In this document: in pieces, positions 16,674-24,993 of the stretch
How positions within the stretch are numbered: the stretch's first letter is position 1
Layout of the letters: every line of letters begins with the position of its first letter
Notes under the pieces: model-generated
What the model saw: the letters and a program-made list of their open reading frames with translations, nothing else
Told to the model about the DNA's origin: nothing
Databases searched by the model: none
Position numbers and translations under genes: made by a program
Assembly (NCBI RefSeq): GCF_000331025.1
Contig: NC_020055.1
Span: 3,009,370-3,073,369 of the forward strand
From: Maridesulfovibrio hydrothermalis AM13 = DSM 14728
GTDB taxonomy: Bacteria; Desulfobacterota; Desulfovibrionia; Desulfovibrionales; Desulfovibrionaceae
DNA length: 64,000 nucleotides
Direction of reading: 5' to 3'

Positions 16674-17153
16674 CTACATTTTATATTTACAGTCCTCAGG
16701 CGAAAGCTCTTCAAGCTCATCATCCCATTTGGACTTGCTGGTAATATTTTCTTCGGTATCTCTGGTTCCGGCAATATCAAGAACCTTCTGTGAAACACGC
16801 ACCGGACAGTCTGCCCGGACAGCTATGGCGACCGCATCTGAAGGACGGGCATCAATTGCCATCATACCCTCTTCACGTTGAACCATAATTTCAGCATAGA
16901 AAGTGCCCTGCTCGATATCAACTATATCGACAGATACAACTTCGCCCCCGAATGTGGCTATGGTGTTGAGCAGCAGGTCATGAGTCATGGGCCGGGGAAA
17001 AGATACTTCATTAAGCACCATGGAAATAGCCATAGCCTCCATTGCGCCGATCCATATCGGCAGAACCATGCCCAGTTCTTCGTTTTTCAAAACCAGAACC
17101 GGTGCTTCTGTATCGTTTTCAACGGCCAACCCGTAAACCTGCATTTCTACCAT
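16674..17153 (-). CDS. Bifunctional nuclease (BFN/DUF151) family protein
   Basis: This 159-aa protein has the DUF151 pattern: VLPIWIGAMEAMAIS (about residues 29-43), PRPMTHDLL (about 53-61), and DARPSDAVAIAVR (about 101-113). The family was named for plant bifunctional DNase/RNase, and structures of bacterial members exist, but the cellular role in bacteria is unclear. Its ATG overlaps the miaB stop by seven bases, indicating translational coupling. Confidence 0.85.
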   Translation of the reverse strand: MVEMQVYGLAVENDTEAPVLVLKNEELGMVLPIWIGAMEAMAISMVLNEVSFPRPMTHDLLLNTIATFGGEVVSVDIVDIEQGTFYAEIMVQREEGMMAIDARPSDAVAIAVRADCPVRVSQKVLDIAGTRDTEENITSKSKWDDELEELSPEDCKYKM

Positions 17154-18523
17154 ATTTCCCCCATCTTAACACCGATAAGAGAATGATTTTTAGCTTCGGT
17201 AATCTTCACTTTAACAAGTTTTCCGCCAAGCTTCTGCTCTTCGTCAAGCCCTGCAAAATGTACATTTATAACCCGCCCACCGGGATCTTTGCCCCGCCAT
17301 GAGACACCGCCAATTTCCTGCCTTTTGCTTTTACGCTCCAGCAGAACAATCATTTCTCGACCTGTTAAAGCCTCTAGACTTTCTCTAGTAATACTCTTTT
17401 GCCTTTCCTGCAAGCGGGCAAGACGGCTTTGCGCAACATCTTCCGGAACTTTGGGCTGCATTTTAACCGCTGCAACTCCCGGACGGTCAGAATATTTAAA
17501 TGAAAAACTGCTTTCATAGCGAACAAGTTCCATCATATTCATGGTCTGTTCAAAATCCTCGTCAGTCTCACCGGGGAAACCCACAATAATATCAGTAGTC
17601 AGGGCAATATCAGGACAAACCTTGCGAAGCCCCTCCACAATGCCGAGGTAACGGGCGCGATCATATTTGCGGCCCATCTTTTTCAAAATATTATCAGAGC
17701 CGGACTGCACAGGCAGATGCAGACTGGGGCATAAATTAGGCAATTCACCAAAAGCCTTAATAACTTCCGGCGCAAGATCTTTAGGATGGGAGGTTGTAAA
17801 TCTGATCCGCTCCAGCCCGTCGATAGCTGAGACTTTGTAAAGCAGCTCTGCAAAGCTTGAATCTGTCCCTTTTTTATCGATGCCGAAGCTGTTCACATTC
17901 TGCCCGAGCAGAGTGATTTCGCGAACACCGGCCTTAACCAGCGATTTACATTCATTAACAACAGCCTCAGAGGAGCGCGATTTCTGCCGGCCACGCGTAT
18001 AAGGCACAATGCAATAGGCACAAAAATTATCGCAGCCCTGCATAATGTTTACAAATGCCTGTCCCGGAATAGTTCCGATCCCGGGGGGCAGAAGGTCTTG
18101 ATTTGGCTGTGCAAGCCCGCCTTCACGTTCAGGATAAGCGGCGACAAAATCATTAAGAACCAAAGTTTTTTTATGATCCTTCGCCAACTCCTCCAGCGCC
18201 TGCGGGGCCTGAGCAATGCCGTCACTGCCGAATACCAGCCGTACATGAGGAAATTTTTCGAGAAAACCTTCACCTATCTGCTGAGCAACACAGCCTCCGA
18301 CAGCAACAAAACTGCCTGCTTTTTTACACAAAGGGGCCAGTCTGCCCAGCACGCTATAAACTTTCTGCTCCGGCTTATCGCGCACAGAACAGGTATTGAT
18401 AATAAATATATCTGCTTCCGATTCGGAAACTGCTGTCCAGCCCCGGCTTTCCATTGCACGAATAAGCCAATCCGAATCATGAACGTTCATCTGACAACCG
18501 AATGTAAGTACAGTAAATTTCAT
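17147..18523 (-). CDS. miaB: tRNA-2-methylthio-N6-dimethylallyladenosine synthase MiaB
   Basis: Started at the ATG at 18523, this is a 458-aa radical-SAM methylthiotransferase. An N-terminal UPF0004 domain (about residues 1-125) carries Cys in FGCQMN, TCSVRD and GGCVAQ for the auxiliary 4Fe-4S cluster. A radical-SAM core with GCDNFCAYCIVPYTRG (CxxxCxxC, about 150-165) and a C-terminal TRAM domain (about 370-440) follow. It adds the methylthio group at A37 of tRNAs decoding UNN codons. A longer frame to 18568 runs into an intergenic element and is less likely. It heads the minus-strand run leading to tol-pal. Confidence 0.95.
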   Translation of the reverse strand: MKFTVLTFGCQMNVHDSDWLIRAMESRGWTAVSESEADIFIINTCSVRDKPEQKVYSVLGRLAPLCKKAGSFVAVGGCVAQQIGEGFLEKFPHVRLVFGSDGIAQAPQALEELAKDHKKTLVLNDFVAAYPEREGGLAQPNQDLLPPGIGTIPGQAFVNIMQGCDNFCAYCIVPYTRGRQKSRSSEAVVNECKSLVKAGVREITLLGQNVNSFGIDKKGTDSSFAELLYKVSAIDGLERIRFTTSHPKDLAPEVIKAFGELPNLCPSLHLPVQSGSDNILKKMGRKYDRARYLGIVEGLRKVCPDIALTTDIIVGFPGETDEDFEQTMNMMELVRYESSFSFKYSDRPGVAAVKMQPKVPEDVAQSRLARLQERQKSITRESLEALTGREMIVLLERKSKRQEIGGVSWRGKDPGGRVINVHFAGLDEEQKLGGKLVKVKITEAKNHSLIGVKMGEIW

Positions 18524-18570
18524 ACCCCGCACATACTCTATATAGTCGTAGCGGTAAACCCTGACCAAAG

Positions 18571-18620
18571 GTCCGGATTGCCTCCGCCAGAGGGGCGCCC
18601 CTTCAAAGTTGAAGGCTCTT
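18571..18620. repeat. GCCTCCG-type Desulfovibrio intergenic element (copy a)
   Basis: The sequence ATTGCCTCCGCCAGAGGGGC followed by GCCCCTTCAAAGTTGAAGGC lies in the miaB leader. It resembles a degenerate GCCTCCGGCGG element that I recognise as frequent next to Desulfovibrio genes. It contains self-complementary parts (GGGGC/GCCCC, CTTCAA/TTGAAG). The family link is from memory and is not tested here. Confidence 0.35.
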
Positions 18621-18748
18621 CACAGCTATATTAATTAAGCTTTGTCTCCAGCAGATTAAACTAGTTCGGCAAAAAAGAGTTTAACAGAATCACAAAATTA
18701 CACCGTCAAAATTTGATGCAGCCCAGTAATATTACCTTTTTAAATTAT

Positions 18749-18789
18749 AAAAAAAGGGAAGACCTGACGACTCTGCGTCAAGCCTCCCC
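18749..18789 (-). terminator. Terminator after the NTF2-like gene
   Basis: On the minus strand a 14-bp stem with some G-T pairs (GGGGAGGCTTGACG / CGTCAGGTCTTCCC) and a 6-base loop is followed by seven T. It lies about 40 bases past the stop of the exported NTF2-like gene. Confidence 0.9.
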
Positions 18790-18828
18790 GATTTAAATCC
18801 AGTTGTAATAATTAAAAACAGGTCGAAA

Positions 18829-19305
18829 CTATTCCACTTTACGACCATATGTTTCTTTTGAAATTTTCCACTTTCCATCAACCAGAGTAAATTCAAAGGA
18901 CGGCGTAAATTTTCCACGCTCTTCATTGTCTCGATAATCCCAAAGCACTCTGATAAATACTTTGTCGCCTGTTTTTTTAAAACTTGTTATTTTAAAAAGC
19001 CTGACTTTAAAACCTCCTTCAACCCAGAGCGATGCACAGCGTGGGATATTATCACTGAATTCACTGATCAAAACTTCTTCTTTTGACTGGCAGGGAAAAG
19101 ATACAATAATGGCATCCTTGGTATAAAGAGATCTGATTGCATCAAAATCACGTAAATTGTAGGCATCCTTATATTCATAAAGAAGATCCTTGATGAGGTC
19201 GCGGGTTCCCTGATCAGAATCATGCTCCAGACCGGAAGCTGAGACCGTCGCAGCAGAAACCAGAAGAGTAAGAATAGTAAGCGTCGGAAGCAGTATTTTT
19301 TTCAT
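18829..19305 (-). CDS. Exported SnoaL/NTF2-like protein (DUF4440-type)
   Basis: Started at the ATG at 19305 (AAGG eight bases upstream), this is a 158-aa protein. It has a signal peptide (about residues 1-24, cleavage near VSASG). The mature part has the NTF2-like pattern: a helix LIKDLLYEYKDAYNLRDFDAIRSLY (split here by the fold's typical turn), then KDAIIVSFP, and late beta strands DKVFIRVLWDYRD and GKFTPSFEFTLVDGKWKI. Such proteins are cone-shaped ligand binders or enzymes of many functions; none can be assigned. It is transcribed alone, with its own terminator. Confidence 0.7.
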   Translation of the reverse strand: MKKILLPTLTILTLLVSAATVSASGLEHDSDQGTRDLIKDLLYEYKDAYNLRDFDAIRSLYTKDAIIVSFPCQSKEEVLISEFSDNIPRCASLWVEGGFKVRLFKITSFKKTGDKVFIRVLWDYRDNEERGKFTPSFEFTLVDGKWKISKETYGRKVE

Positions 19306-19373
19306 AGCGGACACCTTTGATTTAATAATTAAACTTGCAACTTAAGTCAGCTTAAAACAATTTTCTAGAAAAA

Positions 19374-19982
19374 TCAGCATATGCCGTTCATCTTCCGCCA
19401 GTTTTGCAGGCAGTCCATAACAACCTCTAAAATCTCGTCGGGTGTTTTGTCGGTAGTATCAACGATGCACTCGGCATTTTTATCTTCCTGAAACTTAACA
19501 TCAACGCCGATTACTTCGCCAAGATCCTTAAATTCTCTGCCGCTGCGCTGCCGTTCGAGGGCTTTTTCATAAAGTCCGGCCATAACTAACCCCTGCTGTC
19601 GCCCGGCTTCACGTTTCATTGCCATGTTTACAGGACATCGCAGATATATCTCTGCAAAATATTCAATCTTTTCACGGGCATCATTACGCCAGCATTTTTC
19701 ATGTGCTGTTCCGTCCATTATTACGCAACGGCCCGACTCCATGACTGATACGGCATCCTCAACAAAAAGATTGTAAGCCCGCGAACGTTCCTGACAGGTA
19801 TATTCCGGGTTGGAAATATAAAATTTGCGTCGCTCATCCATGCAGAGCTTCATGACCTTGAGACCATCTTCGCGCAACCTTTCATATAATTTGGCAGCAA
19901 TTGTGCTTTTGCCGCATCCGGGTAAGCCCGTGATCCAGACTGCCCAGTTTTTGTTAACGCATATACCTTTCAAATCCGGCAT
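19374..19982 (-). CDS. APS-kinase-like P-loop kinase
   Basis: Started at the ATG at 19982 (GAGG nine bases upstream), this is a 202-aa protein. It has a Walker A motif WITGLPGCGKSTIA (about residues 16-29), then DERRKF (about 50), AYNLFVEDAVSVMESGRCVIMDGTA split across the DxG-type region, and YLRCPVNMAMKRE (about 115). The fold matches adenylylsulfate kinase (CysC), but the typical CysC DGD and FISP segments are altered (CMDERRKFYISNP). True PAPS synthesis is therefore uncertain, and a small-molecule or sugar kinase is possible. It overlaps the 3' end of the APH-type gene by 29 bases, so the two are translationally coupled. Confidence 0.7.
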   Translation of the reverse strand: MPDLKGICVNKNWAVWITGLPGCGKSTIAAKLYERLREDGLKVMKLCMDERRKFYISNPEYTCQERSRAYNLFVEDAVSVMESGRCVIMDGTAHEKCWRNDAREKIEYFAEIYLRCPVNMAMKREAGRQQGLVMAGLYEKALERQRSGREFKDLGEVIGVDVKFQEDKNAECIVDTTDKTPDEILEVVMDCLQNWRKMNGIC

Positions 19983-21036
19983 AATCGAAAACCTCGTCTT
20001 CAAGTACATTCTCTATGAAACGCAAAAGTGAATTTCTCACCTCCACCGGATGATCAGGATACCACACAGGAGAAGCTATCACGAGTCCCCTGAACACAAA
20101 AAAAGGAGCCAGTACTTTTAATACCTCTATATCGCCCGTTTGTTCAAGGTACTTATCAAAATAAGTCATATAAAGAGTACGGAAATCTTCTGAAAAATCG
20201 CCCCCGCCGTAAATCCCGAAAAGGATATAGTTTGTTGCCATACAACTTAAATCGCCAGCGGCCTCCCCCCACTCGCCCCTGCTGCGGTCAAGCACGCTGA
20301 ATCCGTCAGGGCCGCCGATCAGCACGTTCCAAGGATGGAAATCACCATGCACCGCACACAACCTGTGCGTATACTTTGCAAGCTTCCAGCGCCAGTCGAT
20401 CAGCTTCTTTTCAAGATTTATAAATCGTTCACGGGAAAAAAATTCGCAAGGATGATCAAAGGCTTCATCAACCAGCCCCATGATACACTCACTGGAACCA
20501 ATCAAATCTCTTATCCGGCGCGTATAAAGATGCGGATCTTCTTTTTTGCTGGAATGAATTTCAGCCAGCCAGAGGGCAAGCTGTGCTGCGTTATCTTTGT
20601 CTTGATCAAGAAACCGTCCTTTACGAATGCGGTCAAGGTCATGAAAATAATCGTATCCTTCAAGCTTCTCGTTGAGGATAAAAAATTCTCCGGGATCTTG
20701 CAGAGGACGCATTTCCCCAGAACGGTTGATGTAACCGATTCCCATAGGTTTTACATGACGGGAAAGGCTGGCCGATGTTTCGTATTGAAACATCAGAATT
20801 GCGGCGCGATCCCAATAAAACTGATGACCGTAATTATCACCTTTCATTATGGAAATCACAGTTTCCTGCTGCTTTCCATCAACCTCAAAGCGCACAAGAA
20901 GAGGCTTGCCGTATCCAAAACCTTTCATCCCCTGTTTATCCAGAGAACCTATGTCGCCGTAATCCACAAGAACTGTTTCGGACCCGAAAGCTTCTTTCAG
21001 ATATTTTTTAAGCATATCAGCAGTAATTTCGAGCAT
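19954..21036 (-). CDS. Aminoglycoside-phosphotransferase-fold kinase
   Basis: Started at the ATG at 21036 (GGAGGTG just upstream), this is a 360-aa protein. The C-terminal half has Brenner's motif VHGDFHPWNVLIGG (about residues 242-255), with the catalytic Asp, and then SVLDRSRGEWGEAAGDLSC (about 261-279), the metal-binding segment of APH/choline-kinase folds. The N-terminal lobe has EAFGSETVLVDY and a Lys-containing ISIMKGD strand. Substrates in this family include aminoglycosides, choline, homoserine and sugars. With an overlapping APS-kinase-like gene, a role in phosphorylating a metabolite or envelope sugar is more plausible than drug resistance. The first transcript gene of the pair, it follows a 366-base spacer. 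Confidence 0.75.
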   Translation of the reverse strand: MLEITADMLKKYLKEAFGSETVLVDYGDIGSLDKQGMKGFGYGKPLLVRFEVDGKQQETVISIMKGDNYGHQFYWDRAAILMFQYETSASLSRHVKPMGIGYINRSGEMRPLQDPGEFFILNEKLEGYDYFHDLDRIRKGRFLDQDKDNAAQLALWLAEIHSSKKEDPHLYTRRIRDLIGSSECIMGLVDEAFDHPCEFFSRERFINLEKKLIDWRWKLAKYTHRLCAVHGDFHPWNVLIGGPDGFSVLDRSRGEWGEAAGDLSCMATNYILFGIYGGGDFSEDFRTLYMTYFDKYLEQTGDIEVLKVLAPFFVFRGLVIASPVWYPDHPVEVRNSLLRFIENVLEDEVFDYAGFERYMR

Positions 21037-21161
21037 ATACACCTCCAGATATGGCCCCAGCAAGCCTGCCATAAACTTTAAGGACATGTAAAAAAAATGT
21101 ATTCAGCACTTTTGACAAATGCCTTCGATTCCGGCGATCATGAAAAGGATTCTTATCAACT

Positions 21162-21205
21162 CCCCTGATTGACATCGGGATATGAATCAGGGGTCATCTT
21201 TTTTT
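21162..21205 (+). terminator. Plus-strand terminator-like hairpin without an upstream gene
   Basis: CCCCTGATT pairs with AATCAGGGG (21162-21170 and 21185-21193) and is followed by TCATC and a run of seven T (21199-21205). This is a good intrinsic terminator for plus-strand RNA. All flanking genes are on the minus strand, so it could end a short unannotated plus-strand RNA or be fortuitous. Confidence 0.6.
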
Positions 21206-21284
21206 AAAATATATATCAAATTTAAAAAAATAACACGAACTAACCCATAAAATTACAACAAAGTTAATCTACTGATATTCCAAC

Positions 21285-21324
21285 GAAAAAGCGGCGATTC
21301 TGATCGAAATCAAAACCGCCGCCC
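21285..21324 (-). terminator. Terminator after the PfkB-family kinase gene
   Basis: On the minus strand GCGGCGG... pairs with ...GCCGC across an A/T-rich middle, and a TTTTT follows. It lies about 80 bases past the PfkB stop. The inner part of the stem is imperfect. Confidence 0.65.
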
Positions 21325-21402
21325 GCTTAGACTGTACGCGCAGAAAGCAAATTCTCTTTAACCGAAAAGTACAGAGAATCTCCGTAAATATGCAAAAATC
21401 AA

Positions 21403-22335
21403 TTAAAGTTTACCAAAATTTTCTTCGTATCTGGCCCAGAACTCATCTTCTGTGTAGCTGTGCTCCTGAGTCCCAAGCTGCTCAACGCAATATACAGCAC
21501 TGACAGCACCAACATGGGCAGACTCAACAAGATTTTTACCCATAGACAGCCCTTTGATCAGCCCTGCGCGGAAGGCATCACCTGCTCCGGTAGGATCTTC
21601 AATAGTTTTGGCTTTGGCTGCGCCGACTTCTGTTACGCCGCTTTTTTCTACAACAAGACAGCCTTTTTCACCGAGGGTGACAATTATTGATTCACAAATA
21701 TCCATCAGCTCATCTCTGGTCTTGCCCGTGGATTTCATGATCATTTCAAGCTCATAATCATTGGAAACAAGAATCTTGCAGCCGCCAATCATCTCAAGGA
21801 GCTGCTCTCCGCTGAATGCAGGGATATTCTGACCCGGATCGTAAATGTAAGGCAGTCCTTTTTCGCGATAAATTTTCGGAAAGTTCTGCATATCATCAAG
21901 GTTGCCCGGAGAAACGATTGCAAGTGCATCCTTAGAATCAACTTTAGAAAAATCATAATCGCAAGAATATTTCATAGCGCCGGGGTTGAATCCGGTGATC
22001 TGATTATCAGACTTATCTGTGGTAATGTATGCACCGGCAGTAAATTCATCGTCTACTCTTTTGATGCCTTCACGAGTGATTCCTTTTTCGTCCAGCCATT
22101 TCTCATAACCGTCAAAGTCCTTGCCGGCTGTGCCGAGAATTATCGGTTTTTCACTGAGCATAGACAATGCGTAGGCAATGTTTCCGGCTGTTCCACCGAA
22201 TCTTTCATCCAGACCGTCAACCAGAAAGCAGACGTTAAGCATATGGATTTTGTCAGGAAGAATATGGTCTGCAAAGCTGCCTGGAAAGCTCATGATTCTG
22301 TCGTAAGCAAGTGAACCGGAAACTAATAGCTGCAT
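21403..22335 (-). CDS. PfkB-family carbohydrate/nucleoside kinase (adenosine-kinase-like)
   Basis: This 310-aa cytoplasmic kinase has the ribokinase fold. The N-terminal substrate segment is DERFGGTAGNIAYALSML (about residues 42-59, the GGxxxN signature). IVTLGEKGCLVVEKSG lies at about 218, and the catalytic anion hole and base are in EDPTGAGDAFRAGL (about 246-259, DxTGAGD). The overall pattern is closest to archaeal/bacterial adenosine or ribokinase-like members, but the substrate cannot be proven. AAGGAG precedes the ATG. It is transcribed alone and ends at a hairpin. Confidence 0.88.
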   Translation of the reverse strand: MQLLVSGSLAYDRIMSFPGSFADHILPDKIHMLNVCFLVDGLDERFGGTAGNIAYALSMLSEKPIILGTAGKDFDGYEKWLDEKGITREGIKRVDDEFTAGAYITTDKSDNQITGFNPGAMKYSCDYDFSKVDSKDALAIVSPGNLDDMQNFPKIYREKGLPYIYDPGQNIPAFSGEQLLEMIGGCKILVSNDYELEMIMKSTGKTRDELMDICESIIVTLGEKGCLVVEKSGVTEVGAAKAKTIEDPTGAGDAFRAGLIKGLSMGKNLVESAHVGAVSAVYCVEQLGTQEHSYTEDEFWARYEENFGKL

Positions 22336-22450
22336 TTAATGGAACTCCTTGAAATTGTATTAATTAACAGGACGCACTTATAGAAAGCACAACCTGCCTG
22401 CTTTTGCGCAAGACAGTATGCCTTCTTAGCCGGCAAAGTCAATATTACAT

Positions 22451-22765
22451 CTAGGATGTATGACTATGTACCCACTTAAAAAACTCCTCGTTACCTTCCT
22501 TTGATTCAAGGGCAACAACGCAGGGACAGTCATAACTGTGCAGATTTTTCACAGCTTCAGTCAGTTTACCAACAAGTTCAGGACTTGTTTTGGCAATCAG
22601 TACGACTTCGCTGGCAGTCTTAATTTCACCTTCCCACCAATACATGGATTCCATTTTATCAAAAATATTAACACAGGCGGCAAGGTGACGCATAACCAGC
22701 TCGGCCCCTATTTCACGTGCTTCCTGAGCATCTCCGGCAGTAATATATACCAGCGTCACAGACAT
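22451..22765 (-). CDS. cutA: CutA1 divalent-cation tolerance protein
   Basis: This 104-aa protein matches CutA1 along its full length: LVYITAGDAQEAREIG (about residues 4-19), HLAACVNIFDKMESMYWWEGEI split around residues 29-50, and HSYDCPCVVALE (about 76-87). CutA forms stable trimers; links to copper tolerance come from E. coli genetics, and the biochemical role is unclear. It starts 9 bases after a cytochrome c gene and is co-transcribed with it. Confidence 0.92.
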   Translation of the reverse strand: MSVTLVYITAGDAQEAREIGAELVMRHLAACVNIFDKMESMYWWEGEIKTASEVVLIAKTSPELVGKLTEAVKNLHSYDCPCVVALESKEGNEEFFKWVHSHTS

Positions 22766-22774
22766 AATTTTCTC

Positions 22775-23062
22775 CTACTTGCAGAGAGTATTTTCGCCGG
22801 GCTTGACGTTAGCCAGATAGTTGTTGACCAAAGCAATTTCTTCATCAGATACATTCAGGCCCATTTTTACCATTCTTGCATTGGTTTTTTCCCATGCTGT
22901 AAGATCTTTTTTACCAATGCCGCGGCAAATTCTTTTCATGCTGTGACAAGCACTGCACTTGGAAGCAACAAGAGCGGAACCGTCAGCGGCACTGGGGGCA
23001 GAAACACTCAGACCGGATACCGCGAAAAGCCCGGCAAGAATCAAAGCTGGTACGAATTTCAT
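22775..23062 (-). CDS. Small periplasmic class I cytochrome c
   Basis: Started at the ATG at 23062 (GGAGG eight bases upstream), this is a 95-aa protein. It has a signal peptide (about residues 1-26), one haem-binding CSACH motif (about 36-40) and a C-terminal helix DEEIALVNNYLANVK. Candidate axial Met residues are in RMVKMGLN (about 64 and 67). It is predicted to carry electrons in the periplasm of an anaerobe. The partner is not shown by context; it is paired with cutA. Confidence 0.88.
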   Translation of the reverse strand: MKFVPALILAGLFAVSGLSVSAPSAADGSALVASKCSACHSMKRICRGIGKKDLTAWEKTNARMVKMGLNVSDEEIALVNNYLANVKPGENTLCK

Positions 23063-23194
23063 TTTTTTTACCTCCGGTGAATTTGTAATCAAGAATACAT
23101 TAATTGACATCACATGCAACATTTATAACCATCGCAGTGAACACATATGCACTAGTAACTTATAAAAAGAAATGATAGCCCACATTCATTAATT

Positions 23195-23857
23195 ATGAAG
23201 AACACAATACCGGATAAAAAAACACTCGCCAGAGCATCTGTAATTTATGATCGCCTGCTCAAAAGATATCCTGACCCGGAACCCGAGCTGGACTGGAAAA
23301 ATGCATGGGAACTTCTTGTTTCCACCGTTCTCGCCGCCCAGTGCACTGATGTGCGGGTCAATAAAATTACGCCCGCCCTTTTCAGCAAATGGCCCGGTCC
23401 CGAAGAGATGTGCAAGGCTGAAGTTGCTGAGATTGAAGAAGTGATCCGTTCCACAGGGCTGTTCCGCAATAAAGCTAAGAACCTTAAGGCAGCTTCAGTG
23501 CTGGTCATGGAAGAATTTAACGGGCAATTGCCCAGATCCATGAAAGAAATGATCAGACTCCCCGGTGTTGCCCGTAAAACGGCAAATATTGTGCTCTCCA
23601 ATGCTATGGATATTCACGAAGGGCTTGCTGTTGATACCCATGTAAAACGACTTTCATTTAGAATGGGACTTACTGGCAGCACAAACCCGACTGTAATTGA
23701 AAGAGATTTGATGCCTTTGTTCAAAAGGAAGACATGGGGAATAACCAACCATCTGCTGGTTCTTTTCGGACGGGATATCTGCCCGGCCAGAAGCCCTAAA
23801 TGTGACATCTGTGAACTTAACGATATATGCCCGCAAAACGGAATTGAGAAAAAATAA
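23195..23857 (+). CDS. nth: Endonuclease III
   Basis: This 220-aa DNA glycosylase/AP lyase removes oxidised pyrimidines. The helix-hairpin-helix [16 protein letters not shown] (about residues 122-137) contains the catalytic Lys, VDTHVKRLS (about 147-155) the catalytic Asp, and the C-terminal C-x6-C-x2-C-x5-C ([17 protein letters not shown], about 196-212) holds the 4Fe-4S cluster. The start has no good Shine-Dalgarno. Its stop overlaps the tgt start (TAATG), making the first step of a three-gene coupled operon. Confidence 0.95.
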   Translation: MKNTIPDKKTLARASVIYDRLLKRYPDPEPELDWKNAWELLVSTVLAAQCTDVRVNKITPALFSKWPGPEEMCKAEVAEIEEVIRSTGLFRNKAKNLKAASVLVMEEFNGQLPRSMKEMIRLPGVARKTANIVLSNAMDIHEGLAVDTHVKRLSFRMGLTGSTNPTVIERDLMPLFKRKTWGITNHLLVLFGRDICPARSPKCDICELNDICPQNGIEKK

Positions 23858-24993
23858 TGAGTAAAGAAATTAAGAAACCCGGAAATTTTACTGTTCATGC
23901 CACTGACGGAAACGCCCGTCGAGGAACCCTTGTAACTGCGCACGGGGATATCCAGACTCCAGTCTACATGCCTGTCGGAACTCAAGGGGCAGTAAAGGCT
24001 GTCTCCCCCCGTGATCTGCGTGAAATAGGATCGCAGATTATTCTGGGCAACACATACCATCTCTATTTAAGACCGGGCGATGAACTCATTGCCCGCAGAG
24101 GCGGGTTGCATAAATTTGCCAACTGGGACCGCCCTATTCTGACTGACAGCGGCGGATTTCAAGTTTTCAGCCTTGAATCAATTCGTAAGATTACTGAGCA
24201 GGGGGTAGAGTTCCGGTCTTACATTGATGGTTCAAAACACTTTTTCTCACCGGAAAAAGTTATCTCCATCCAGAACAATATAGGTTCTGATATCATGATG
24301 GTGCTGGATGAATGCGTAGGCTACGGCAATGACCGTGACTATACTGCAAAATCCCTTGAACTGACCACCCGCTGGGCCAGACGGTGCAGAGAAGCCTATC
24401 CGGCCGGTTCCGGTGATCAGCTCATGTTCGGTATTATTCAAGGCGGATTCCACAAGGATCTGCGCGAAGTAAGCCTTGAACAACTTTCCGAAATTCCTTT
24501 TGAAGGATACGCAATCGGCGGCCTTAGCGTAGGTGAACCCATTCCTGACATGTATGATATCCTACAGCACATCGGGCCTAAGCTTCCTTTTGAAAAGCCG
24601 CGCTACCTCATGGGGGTAGGAACTCCGCTCGACATTCTGGAAGGCATCGCCAACGGCGTGGACATGTTCGACTGTGTTCTGCCCACCAGAAACGCGCGCA
24701 ATGGCACCCTGTACACAAGCCTCGGCAAAGTAAACATCAAGCGCGCTCAATACCGTGAAGATGACTCCCCGCTCGATCCCAACTGTGACTGCTATACTTG
24801 CAGGAATTTCAGCAAATCTTATTTACGCCATCTGTATACAGCTAAAGAGCTTTTATCCTCGCAGCTTAACTCAATCCATAACCTGCGTTTTTTCCTTAAA
24901 CTCACCGAACAGGCCCGTGAAGCAATTGAAAATGGAACCTTCGCGGATCTCAGAAAAAAATATGAAGCAGTCTACGAAGCGGTCACCAGATAA
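23857..24993 (+). CDS. tgt: tRNA-guanine transglycosylase
   Basis: This 378-aa enzyme exchanges guanine-34 of GUN tRNAs for preQ1 in queuosine synthesis. Motifs are [18 protein letters not shown] (about residues 29-46), [12 protein letters not shown] (about 92-103, nucleophile/base region), [18 protein letters not shown] (about 219) and [12 protein letters not shown]. The zinc ligands C-x-C-x2-C plus His are in [17 protein letters not shown] (about 307-323). The ATG overlaps the nth stop and its own stop overlaps the next ATG. Confidence 0.96.
   Translation: MSKEIKKPGNFTVHATDGNARRGTLVTAHGDIQTPVYMPVGTQGAVKAVSPRDLREIGSQIILGNTYHLYLRPGDELIARRGGLHKFANWDRPILTDSGGFQVFSLESIRKITEQGVEFRSYIDGSKHFFSPEKVISIQNNIGSDIMMVLDECVGYGNDRDYTAKSLELTTRWARRCREAYPAGSGDQLMFGIIQGGFHKDLREVSLEQLSEIPFEGYAIGGLSVGEPIPDMYDILQHIGPKLPFEKPRYLMGVGTPLDILEGIANGVDMFDCVLPTRNARNGTLYTSLGKVNIKRAQYREDDSPLDPNCDCYTCRNFSKSYLRHLYTAKELLSSQLNSIHNLRFFLKLTEQAREAIENGTFADLRKKYEAVYEAVTR

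Larger units (their letters stand above)
21037..21402. other. 366-base spacer between the APH-type gene and the PfkB gene
   Basis: No coding region is seen. It holds two hairpins described separately: a terminator for the PfkB gene (21285-21324, minus) and a terminator-like structure facing the plus strand (21162-21205) with no plus-strand gene before it. A TTGACA at about 21113 faces the plus strand, but no clear -10 follows at 17 bases. Confidence 0.5.

Noticed and set aside
19954-21036. Aminoglycoside resistance gene
   Set aside because: Only the fold is shared; it is coupled to an APS-kinase-like gene and shows no mobile-element context.
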